Source: M3007 sp038203695
Lineage (GTDB): Bacteria; Bacteroidota; Bacteroidia; Chitinophagales; Saprospiraceae
Length of the DNA: 20,572 nt
Assembly (NCBI GenBank): GCA_038203695.1
Contig: JBBRDQ010000076.1
Coordinates: forward strand, 1-20,572
Direction: 5' to 3'
The notes beneath the pieces are model-generated. The model did no database searches. It saw nothing but the letters and a program-made list of their open reading frames with translations, and had not been told where the DNA came from. This document shows, piece by piece, positions 14,477-20,572 of the stretch. A program made the translations under genes and the position numbers. The first letter of the stretch is position 1. Each line of letters begins with the position of its first letter.

Positions 14477-17400
14477 TCATTGTTTCACAAAAACCAGCCC
14501 CTTGCCGCCATTGGCTACGCAATAATACAATCCGGCCGGCAGGGCTTCCACGTCGAAAGGTAACAGGTTAGTGCCTGCTAGGAGGTCGATATCCTGCTCC
14601 AGCACCAATCGGCCATCGTAGCCGATTATTTGAAAATGAATGGTTTGTTCCTGAAGAGCATTGTAGGCGACATAGATGGTGTGCTGTGCGGGGTTGGGTG
14701 CAATGCTCAGTATGCCTTCCGGCGCGGCGCGTTCTAGTGCGACAATATTGGAATACTGTTTCGTGCCATCCAGGTTGCGGATGCGCAGCCGGTAGTAGCC
14801 TCGGGCGTATGGTTTCAGATCGGTACATTGGTACGCGCGCTGCGTGGCAATACCAGATTGTGGCGATTGCTGGCAGATTGGTTCCCAACCTTTAATGCCG
14901 TCTGCGGAACGCTCCACGATAAATTCGTCGACGTCCTTTTCCGCAGCGGTGATCCAGTGCAACACATTTGATTTTCTATCCAGTATGCCGGTAAACGACA
15001 CGAGTTCTACCGGCAGGGAAGCATTGCCTAAAATAGCGCCCATTTCAGAAAAAGAAGGCGACTGGAAATCCAGGTAAAAATAGCCTGAACTACCAATGTC
15101 CGTAGCGGCCACGGAGGTAATTACGGTGTAAGTATTCGCGCCGTTATTATTGGGGGTGCAGTCCTCATTCGTACCGTCATAATGGGATATATTCAGGCTT
15201 TCGGCAGTAGCGCTACTTTGCCCGGTAATTGCTTTCAGCGCGTCTAACTCGGTATTTTTATAAAAAAGCCGGATTTGTTTGGCCGCTGCAGCATTCTGGG
15301 TACACTCAAAATTATAGTACCGCTGCATGTAATACACGTTGCCATTCGAAATCGGTACACTGGCATTGACGATTTCCTGCACGGTTACGGTGCCGAGATT
15401 GACGCTGCTTTTGACCGCCGCTACCGGCAAACCCACATTCCCACCGTCGGGTTTGGTGTAAATGTTATACCATTTGGTAGGAGCGGTGCTGCCGTTCACG
15501 CTGCTTTGCGCATACGAGGTGCAACCGCCCGGATCGGGTACGGAGAATGTTTCATGCACTTCGATGCAAAACGTGCCGACATCATTTTGCCAACCATCTA
15601 CTTGAATGAAATAGACTTGTCCGGCGGTCAGACCGCTGTAATAACCGAGGGTGGCATACCCATTGCCCAGTGTGCCGCCGTCTTCATTGGAAACCAGATG
15701 TGCTGCAATGCTGGTCGGCGAACCAGTGGTGTAGAGCGCAATTTGTGTATCGTCCAGTGTACCCAACGGACTGATGTCGGTGGTGATTTTTACCGTACCG
15801 GAGGTCGGCGCAGTAAATTTGAACCACACGGTATTGTTAGCGGCAGTAATCCAGTAACCGCCGTTGGCAGTGGATGGGCTGAATTCTCCAGAGGATAGCG
15901 TTGCGCCTTCATTGGAGTAAATATTGGTGCCGGGACAAGCCGCATTTACAATAAGATTGACTGCGCCGGAGGACAGGTCGTTCTGGAACGGCGTGCTAAA
16001 TGTGCGTGGGCCCACCCAGGTACTATTGCCCTGCGCACCACCACAGGCTGCGCGGACATAAAAAGCATACACCGTACCAGTAGTCAATCCGCCCAGTACG
16101 TACGGTTTGCTGCTGACGGTCACGGCAGTGCCCGAACCCAGGGTAAATCCGCTGGAGCCGTACTCTACATTCCAGGTAGTGGCCGATCCTATTTCGGTCC
16201 AGTTGAGGGAAACCGACGTGCTGGATACGATCGTTGAAGTAAGGGTGATAGGTTCAGGACAGGCAGAACTGGCAGTTTTAAACAAAATACCGGTGGCAAA
16301 AGCAGATGGTACTGCACCGCACACAGCTTGCACCTGGGCCTCATAAATCGTCGCCGCCGCCAGACCGGTCAAATTATAAGGCGGGGTAATGCTGGCAATC
16401 GTCGTCCAGCCGGACGATTGCGTCAAGCGGTATTGCAGGGTGTAGGAAGTAGCGCCGCCGGAGGCATTCCAGTTCAGCAATGCGGAATTAATGCTGGATG
16501 AAGTTACGGAAAGATTGGTGGGTGCCGAACACGAATAAGTGGGGCAGGTACTGGCGATGCAACCGAATGACAAGGCCGAGGTAGTGGCGGTTCGAATGGC
16601 GTTGCCTGGCAAAGGACCGAATCCGTTGGCGAGATTGATGCCGACCGAACCTACCAAATGGCAATAACTCATGATCGTGCCACCGCCGGATGGTGGGGTC
16701 GGTGCCGTCGTACAGGTCGGCGGCGTTTCAAAATCATACCCGGCGGTTGGGCCGCAGTTGTCGATCGCGCCGCCGGACCAGCCGCACCAGTGGGTGTGGT
16801 TGGAGGAGAAATTATGCCCTAATTCATGCGCCACCACATTGACGGTCCAGGAGTAGGTCGGATAAGACTGGAAAGAGCTGTTGATATTGCTATAGCCGTA
16901 ATTGCTGGAATTACTGCACAGTACATTAAGGTAGGCTACGCCGCCCAGGCCGCTACCGCCCAGCGCCGTCAAATGGGCCAGATCGCCGTCGAAATTCGTG
17001 CGAAAGGCCTGAAAATCATCCAACGCCGTGCTACTGCTGGAGGTGGAATAGGAATCAGCCGTCGTCCAGACATATACTTGCGAAAGTGCAATTGACACCG
17101 TTTCACTGCCATATATGGCGGTCACGGCATTGAAAAATCCAGTCACATAATTCACCGTAGCGGCTACGGTGCCCTTGTTTTGAAACAAGGCGTAATCCGC
17201 CTCTATAAAGATGCGCACACAACCGGCGACCAGGTTATTTTCAGGCTGATTTTGCTGCTTTTCAGTTTGATGCCCTTCCCGCACAACACAGTCGGCAAAA
17301 GGTTGGGTCGGCAGCAGATTTTCTGCGTACAAGGTATAAGCGGTTTGATTATCGGGGCGGTCCAGGCGACCGAGATTGAGATTGCCCCATTCCGGATGCG

Positions 17401-17869
17401 CCAGCACGCCGATCACTTCATCGTCGAAAAAACTGATAGCGACGAGGGAGTGCGGCACGCCTTTGATAATACCGCGGTAGTATGCGCCGGCGGTGTAAGG
17501 GGTGGTTTTCCAGTCGCCGGTTTTCACCGTGAATTCATTGGTTACTACCGCTGCCTGAAATAATTCCACGGTCAGTATTTGGCCGTTATAGGGAATTTCC
17601 AGGGTCAAGGCATCGGCGCGGCTGCTCAGGATGGTATGCAGCGTTGTTTGGCTGAGCAGCAGGTGCTGCGCCTTTCTTTGTAGGTCATTTTGGGGGCTTT
17701 TGGGTCCGGGTGCTCTTGAAAACAGGTCGTTATGGAGTTCAAAAACAGCGCCTGATAAATGCAGGTCGGCAATTTTTTCATCGAGTTTGGTCGTTTGACC
17801 GTACACGACTGTAGCGGATAGCAGTAAAAAAAACACACATAGGCACAAAGACAAAAAATTACGAATCAT
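14477..17869 (-). CDS. Secreted reprolysin-like metalloprotease with FN3 domains and T9SS sorting domain
   Basis: This is a 1130-residue secreted zinc protease. I place the start at the ATG at 17869 and not at the TTG two codons earlier. A signal peptide (FLSLCLCVFFLLLSATVVYGQ) is followed by a propeptide-like region, then a catalytic domain (about 200-435). The zinc motif is HELGHNFSSNH (His348, Glu349, His352, His358), with Ser where metzincins usually have Gly. TIMSYCH downstream supplies the Met-turn. Two fibronectin type III domains follow (about 447-530 and 537-625), then a pre-peptidase-like beta region. Near the end LPVELVSFTG...VLHWITAAEKDVDEFIVERS leads into a type IX sorting domain (last about 80 residues, starting LSIAPNPAQ). 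The T9SS should export it across the outer membrane and cut or anchor the tail. The substrate is unknown. A bidirectional terminator lies upstream. Confidence 0.92.
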   Translation of the reverse strand: MIRNFLSLCLCVFFLLLSATVVYGQTTKLDEKIADLHLSGAVFELHNDLFSRAPGPKSPQNDLQRKAQHLLLSQTTLHTILSSRADALTLEIPYNGQILTVELFQAAVVTNEFTVKTGDWKTTPYTAGAYYRGIIKGVPHSLVAISFFDDEVIGVLAHPEWGNLNLGRLDRPDNQTAYTLYAENLLPTQPFADCVVREGHQTEKQQNQPENNLVAGCVRIFIEADYALFQNKGTVAATVNYVTGFFNAVTAIYGSETVSIALSQVYVWTTADSYSTSSSSTALDDFQAFRTNFDGDLAHLTALGGSGLGGVAYLNVLCSNSSNYGYSNINSSFQSYPTYSWTVNVVAHELGHNFSSNHTHWCGWSGGAIDNCGPTAGYDFETPPTCTTAPTPPSGGGTIMSYCHLVGSVGINLANGFGPLPGNAIRTATTSALSFGCIASTCPTYSCSAPTNLSVTSSSINSALLNWNASGGATSYTLQYRLTQSSGWTTIASITPPYNLTGLAAATIYEAQVQAVCGAVPSAFATGILFKTASSACPEPITLTSTIVSSTSVSLNWTEIGSATTWNVEYGSSGFTLGSGTAVTVSSKPYVLGGLTTGTVYAFYVRAACGGAQGNSTWVGPRTFSTPFQNDLSSGAVNLIVNAACPGTNIYSNEGATLSSGEFSPSTANGGYWITAANNTVWFKFTAPTSGTVKITTDISPLGTLDDTQIALYTTGSPTSIAAHLVSNEDGGTLGNGYATLGYYSGLTAGQVYFIQVDGWQNDVGTFCIEVHETFSVPDPGGCTSYAQSSVNGSTAPTKWYNIYTKPDGGNVGLPVAAVKSSVNLGTVTVQEIVNASVPISNGNVYYMQRYYNFECTQNAAAAKQIRLFYKNTELDALKAITGQSSATAESLNISHYDGTNEDCTPNNNGANTYTVITSVAATDIGSSGYFYLDFQSPSFSEMGAILGNASLPVELVSFTGILDRKSNVLHWITAAEKDVDEFIVERSADGIKGWEPICQQSPQSGIATQRAYQCTDLKPYARGYYRLRIRNLDGTKQYSNIVALERAAPEGILSIAPNPAQHTIYVAYNALQEQTIHFQIIGYDGRLVLEQDIDLLAGTNLLPFDVEALPAGLYYCVANGGKGLVFVKQ

Positions 17870-17898
17870 GAGCAACGTTAAAAATAAAATTTAGAGAG

Positions 17899-17912
17899 TG
17901 GCCATGCGGCCA
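17899..17912. other. Short stem-loop in the protease leader region
   Basis: TGGCC (17899-17903) and GGCCA (17908-17912) form a 5-bp stem with a four-base loop, between the terminator and the start of the secreted protease gene. Function unknown. Confidence 0.4.
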
Positions 17913-17926
17913 GGTTTGTACAAAAT

Positions 17927-17984
17927 AAAAAACGGACAACCTGCTAACCCGCAGCATGGCGAAGTTTTCAGATGTCCGTTTTTT
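17927..17984 (-). terminator. Bidirectional terminator with a long structured loop
   Basis: AAAAAACGGACA (17927-17938) and TGTCCGTTTTTT (17973-17984) are perfect 12-base reverse complements, so each strand reads a GC-containing stem followed by a T-run. The 34-base loop itself contains CTGC...GCAG (17941-17954), a small inner hairpin. It begins 22 bases beyond the stop of the RHH gene and should end the SPFH-RHH operon. Confidence 0.8.
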
Positions 17985-18006
17985 GTTAAGGTAAACAGTT
18001 GCAATA

Positions 18007-18222
18007 TTACGAGGCGATATTTTGCTCGTCTTCCGGTTGCGTCGGAGCATCGGTAGCAGTGCTTTTTCTCGGCTTCGGCATGCGACTGGCTTCTTTGAGG
18101 GATTTGGTCAGCAGCCATTCGATATGCCCGTTCACACTGCGAAAATCATCGGCTGCCCATTTTTCCAACGCAGCAAATGTAGCATCATCAATGCGCAAAA
18201 CAAACGATTTTTTTGTGGCCAT
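18007..18222 (-). CDS. Arc-like ribbon-helix-helix DNA-binding protein
   Basis: This is a small protein of 71 residues. Residues 4-11 (KKSFVLRI) form the DNA-contacting beta-ribbon typical of Arc/MetJ-type ribbon-helix-helix proteins. They are followed by helix 1 (about 14-25, ATFAALEKWAAD) and helix 2 (about 29-43, SVNGHIEWLLTKSLKE). The last 25 residues are polar and probably disordered. It should bind DNA as a dimer. It starts 12 bases after the stop of the SPFH gene, so the two are co-transcribed; such SPFH/RHH pairs are familiar in bacterial genomes. No toxin gene of the usual toxin-antitoxin kind is adjacent, and the SPFH protein does not look like one. An inverted repeat over the operon's predicted transcription start is a candidate binding site for self-control. 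The function beyond DNA binding is unknown. Confidence 0.87.
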   Translation of the reverse strand: MATKKSFVLRIDDATFAALEKWAADDFRSVNGHIEWLLTKSLKEASRMPKPRKSTATDAPTQPEDEQNIAS

Positions 18223-18234
18223 GATATTTTTTAT

Positions 18235-19086
18235 CTACTGATTGAGCGTTCCGGTGTTCACGACGGGTTGCACATTGCGATCGCCGCACAAGACGACCAG
18301 CAAATTGCTCACCATAGCGGCTTTGCGCTCTTCGTCCAGATGGATAATTTGTTTGTGCGACAACTGTTCCAGGGCCATTTCAACCATTCCCACGGCACCT
18401 TCCACGATTTTACTGCGTGCCGCAACCACCGCAGTGGCCTGTTGACGCTGTAACATGGCACCGGCAATTTCCGTAGCATACGCCAGGTGATTGATACGCG
18501 CCTCGATCACTTCGATGCCGGTCAACTGCAGGCGTTCGCTGATTTCGGAAGCCAACTGGTGGTTTACTTCATCCGAACTGGCCCGCAAGGTCACGTGCGC
18601 CGCTTCATCTTCCCAGTTGTCGTAACTGTACAATCCCGCCAGTTTGCGCACCGCTGTTTCACTCTGAATTTTCACAAAATACGCGTATTCCTCTACCGCG
18701 AAAGCGGCTTTGAAAGTGTCCTGCACGCGATACACGACCACTGCGCCGATCATGATCGGGTTGCCTTGTTTGTCGTTCACTTTGATTACCGGCAGGTCGA
18801 GTGTAACTGCGCGCAGTGAAATTTTCTTTTTGGTATAAAACGGATTGACAAAAAAGAACCCGTCCTGCTTGATGCTGCCGGTATACGTACCAAACAGATT
18901 AAGGACACGGGCGTTGTTGGGCTCGATCGCCACCAGACCAAGTGGCAGGATCGCTCCCGCTACGACTAGTACGATGGGCCACAGCCCAAATTGTTTACTG
19001 GTTAAAAAGATAACGCCGCAAACGATGAAAACGAGGCTCAGGAGTAAGATGGTCCAGCCTGAAAAGGGTTTGATAACTTTTTCCAT
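18235..19086 (-). CDS. SPFH/band 7 domain membrane protein
   Basis: This 283-residue protein has two N-terminal membrane segments (about residues 10-30 and 34-54), followed by an SPFH/band 7 domain. Family signs are VAIEPNNARVLNLFGTYTGSIKQDGFFFVNPFY (52-84), LRAVTLDLPVIKVNDKQGNPIMIGAVVVYRV (91-121) and the helical stretch GIEVIEARINHLAYATEIAGAMLQRQQA. Members of this superfamily (stomatin, prohibitin, flotillin, HflK/C) form ring-like membrane scaffolds and often control proteases or membrane organisation. No NfeD-type partner or protease is adjacent; the partner here is the small RHH protein. The ATG at 19086 directly precedes the first membrane segment. Expression is probably driven by the promoter at 19124-19153. 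The precise role is unknown. Confidence 0.92.
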   Translation of the reverse strand: MEKVIKPFSGWTILLLSLVFIVCGVIFLTSKQFGLWPIVLVVAGAILPLGLVAIEPNNARVLNLFGTYTGSIKQDGFFFVNPFYTKKKISLRAVTLDLPVIKVNDKQGNPIMIGAVVVYRVQDTFKAAFAVEEYAYFVKIQSETAVRKLAGLYSYDNWEDEAAHVTLRASSDEVNHQLASEISERLQLTGIEVIEARINHLAYATEIAGAMLQRQQATAVVAARSKIVEGAVGMVEMALEQLSHKQIIHLDEERKAAMVSNLLVVLCGDRNVQPVVNTGTLNQ

Positions 19087-19101
19087 TGCAAATTGATTTT
19101 A

Positions 19102-19126
19102 TTGTGATATTGTTTTGACATCACAA
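19102..19126. promoter_or_regulatory. Candidate operator: inverted repeat over the SPFH-RHH transcription start
   Basis: TTGTGAT (19102-19108) and ATCACAA (19120-19126) are perfect 7-base reverse complements separated by 11 bases. The right arm overlaps the -7 element, and the predicted transcription start (about 19118) lies between the arms. Bound protein would block transcription. The co-transcribed RHH protein is the natural candidate, but this is inference. The TGTGA/TCACA halves recall CRP sites, yet their spacing is 13 bases, not 6. Confidence 0.5.
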
Positions 19127-19153
19127 ATGTACAGCGGATTTTCAGCCTTGCAA
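19124..19153 (-). promoter_or_regulatory. Bacteroidota-type promoter for the SPFH-RHH operon
   Basis: On the minus strand TTG (19153-19151) is followed after 19 bases by TACATTTG (19131-19124), a match to the Bacteroidota consensus of TTG at -33 and TAnnTTTG at -7. Transcription would begin about 30 bases before the ATG at 19086. Confidence 0.7.
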
Positions 19154-19226
19154 GCGCGGTCGGCTATTTTTCGGCGAATTAATGGGAATAAACGATGAAA
19201 GACTGGATTTTAGCCAGTAGACTGTG

Positions 19227-19246
19227 CGCCGGCCATTAGGCCGGTG
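19227..19246. other. Stem-loop after the UPF0126 pseudogene
   Basis: CCGGCC (19229-19234) and GGCCGG (19239-19244) form a strong stem around ATTA, extended by a G-U and a C-G pair. It lies between the pseudogene's stop and the SPFH promoter. There is no proper T-run, so it is at best a weak terminator. Confidence 0.5.
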
Positions 19247-19296
19247 TTTCCGCATCCAAATGCAGCATCCCACACCAGGTGGCCTGGCACTATTGC

Positions 19297-19735
19297 TTAG
19301 CGGATGTCCGGTAATTTCCACCCAAACCGCAGCACCGCCAGCCGGAATGCGACGATAAAAATGATCGATAATGCAGTCGCTAACGGCGCAAATATTTCCA
19401 GGCTGGACAAGATTAGAAACAGTACACCGCCCAGCAACGAAGCGGATGCATAAATATCCTGGCGGAATATCAGTGGAATCTCGTTGAGCAATACATCGCG
19501 TACTACGCCTCCGAAACAACCGGATACCATGCCCAGGGTGACACAAACCCCGGTCCTAATCCCGCTTCCTGCCCGCGTTGCAAACCGATAATTGTGGCAA
19601 ATCCCAAACCGATTGCATCGAAAATGGTGAGCGTAATCGCCAGTTTTTGCAGCAGGGTTGTTTATCCATAATACCGGTACATTTGGCCTTCGCCGGAAAG
19701 CCGTAATGAATAAAATTTGTAAATTTGCTGCCCGG
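19297..19735 (-). pseudogene. Decayed UPF0126 / TRIC-type channel gene (YadS family)
   Basis: Remains of a small membrane-protein gene of the UPF0126 family, whose members resemble trimeric intracellular cation channels. The second half is intact: TLGMVSGCFGGVVRDVLLNEIP, then IYASASLLGG and LRFGWKLPDIR at the stop (19297). Upstream the protein continues in another frame as LLQKLAITLTIFDAIGLGFATIIGLQRG, then switches near 19550, which needs one lost base. Before that only a fragment like PVLWINNPA remains of the first repeat, in yet another frame. The first GGG-x-RD motif and about 30 N-terminal residues are missing. At least two frameshifts plus deletions make a working product unlikely. The N-terminal limit given is approximate. 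A single sequencing error could explain one shift but not the missing parts. Confidence 0.8.
19720..19727 (+). promoter_or_regulatory. Possible -7 element for the rightmost gene
   Basis: TAAATTTG matches the TAnnTTTG -7 consensus of Bacteroidota and would give a leader of about 60 bases before the ATG at 19793. No clear TTG lies 19-21 bases upstream. A second match, TACATTTG, lies further upstream near 19678. Weak support only. Confidence 0.35.
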
Positions 19736-19792
19736 CATTCCATTGTACCCTGATAAGCGTCCACACATCCAATTTTCACCGAACACCTGCAC

Positions 19793-20572
19793 ATGCAAAA
19801 ACTATTCTACTTGCTGCTTTTTCTCGTCATGGGCTTCTCGGCCAGTGCGCAACTGAATGTCCTTTTTGTCAACGACAGTGGCGATGCTTTTGATAATGGC
19901 GAATACGTCGCTTCAGCCCTCGATTCCTTAGGGTACGACTACGTCTTTTTTGATGCGTACGCACAAAATGTCAGTCCGACCCTGGCAGAGATGAACGATT
20001 ATGATCTGGTCATCTGGTACACTTCCACGTGGGGACTAAGCCTCCAACTCTGGAATGGCGGCGACTCGACCAATATCGAATTGCAGGCGTACCTGGCGCA
20101 GCCAAACGCTAATCTATGGCTGGTCGGACTGGATTATTTATATGATCGGTACGGCGGGGCTCCCGTATCGTTTCAGTCGGGCGATTTTGCTTACGATAAC
20201 CTGGGTATTTCCAAGTATGCTGTGCAATCCTACGCCGACGACAACGCAGCCGGCGTGCCGTTGGTGACGCCGGTCTCCGGGCAACCTATTCCCGGTTTAA
20301 CCGATCTGGACTGGCAATTCAGCACGTTGTGGTACGCCGACGGTTTTGAATTGCGCCCGGAAGCCACACCGATCTATCTCTTTGGCGGTAGCGGCTATGC
20401 CTTGAGCGGCACACCAACGGCCGTCTGGTATCATCCGAGCGGCGAAGCGCGCGTGCTGACCTATGGATTTGACCTGGCGCAAACCTCCAACTTCAACCTG
20501 CTGCGCAGCAACGTGGCTAGTGTGCTGACCTGGTGGAATGCGGAACTGACGGCAACCCACGCACCGATGTCC
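19793..20572 (+). CDS. Secreted protein, N-terminal part (cut by right edge)
   Basis: An open frame runs from the ATG at 19793 to the right edge without a stop, giving 260 residues. It begins with a clear signal peptide (MQKLFYLLLFLVMGFSASAQ), so the protein is exported. The mature part opens with a Rossmann-like strand, LNVLFVNDSGDAF, and continues with EYVASALDSLGYDYVFFDA, NDYDLVIWYTSTWG and, later, VLTYGFDLAQTSNFNLLRSNV. This resembles the glutamine-amidotransferase-like or flavodoxin-like alpha/beta domain found in large surface proteins, where a short-lived gap between two times or a state of the cell wall is not readable from sequence. No catalytic Cys-His pair is evident. A type IX sorting domain further on would be typical in this phylum but lies outside the window. 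The substrate and role are unknown. Confidence 0.85.
   Translation, partial: MQKLFYLLLFLVMGFSASAQLNVLFVNDSGDAFDNGEYVASALDSLGYDYVFFDAYAQNVSPTLAEMNDYDLVIWYTSTWGLSLQLWNGGDSTNIELQAYLAQPNANLWLVGLDYLYDRYGGAPVSFQSGDFAYDNLGISKYAVQSYADDNAAGVPLVTPVSGQPIPGLTDLDWQFSTLWYADGFELRPEATPIYLFGGSGYALSGTPTAVWYHPSGEARVLTYGFDLAQTSNFNLLRSNVASVLTWWNAELTATHAPMS

Noticed and set aside
18007..19086. SPFH-RHH pair as a toxin-antitoxin system
   Set aside because: RHH proteins are common antitoxins, but the partner is a large band 7 membrane protein with no resemblance to known toxins, and the antitoxin-like gene is second and not first.
19102..19126. CRP-type binding site at TGTGA...TCACA
   Set aside because: The half-sites are 13 bases apart, whereas CRP sites have 6.

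Overview
The window looks like a chromosomal segment of a free-living Bacteroidota bacterium, perhaps close to the Saprospiraceae or Chitinophagales. The lineage evidence is: a large metalloprotease ending in a type IX secretion (Por) sorting domain, lipoproteins with short signal peptides, starts without clear Shine-Dalgarno sequences, one good Bacteroidota-type promoter (TTG-N19-TAnnTTTG), and the neighbouring pair of DNA polymerase III delta' and a PSP1/RicT-like protein. Most of it has balanced to high GC. One gene (646-1605) is strikingly AT-rich. No rRNA, tRNA, CRISPR array or transposase gene was seen, and no stretch longer than about 300 bases lacks a gene.

Layout, left to right. Positions 2-514 hold the C-terminal end of catalase-peroxidase KatG, followed by a strong terminator. 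At 646-1605 (-) is the AT-rich beta-propeller lipoprotein, bracketed by an inverted repeat and apparently a recent arrival. At 1754-2560 (+) is a second, unrecognised lipoprotein. The minus-strand run 7032-2679 encodes delta' (holB), a RicT-like PSP1 protein with a long Arg/Pro-rich tail, and dihydrolipoyl dehydrogenase (lpdA), probably one transcription unit. Diverging from it are a 6-pyruvoyl-tetrahydropterin-synthase-family enzyme (queD-like) and a large M1 aminopeptidase with a barrel-like C-terminal half.

At 10984-12800 (-) a phytanoyl-CoA-dioxygenase-family enzyme and a FemAB/GNAT-like transferase form a tight pair. Diverging from this pair is a two-LysM protein with a lysozyme-like C-terminal region but no signal peptide. 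It converges on a 1130-residue secreted reprolysin-like protease across a heptamer-repeat region that can form a 28-bp perfect stem. Further right, an SPFH/band 7 membrane protein and a small ribbon-helix-helix protein form an operon with its own promoter, an inverted repeat over the predicted transcription start, and a terminator. Next come a decayed UPF0126/TRIC-type channel gene (pseudogene) and the start of a secreted protein cut by the right edge.

The points most worth a second look are the bracketed AT-rich gene, the SPFH/RHH operon with its candidate operator, the dioxygenase/transferase pair, the signal-less LysM protein, and the heptamer repeats.
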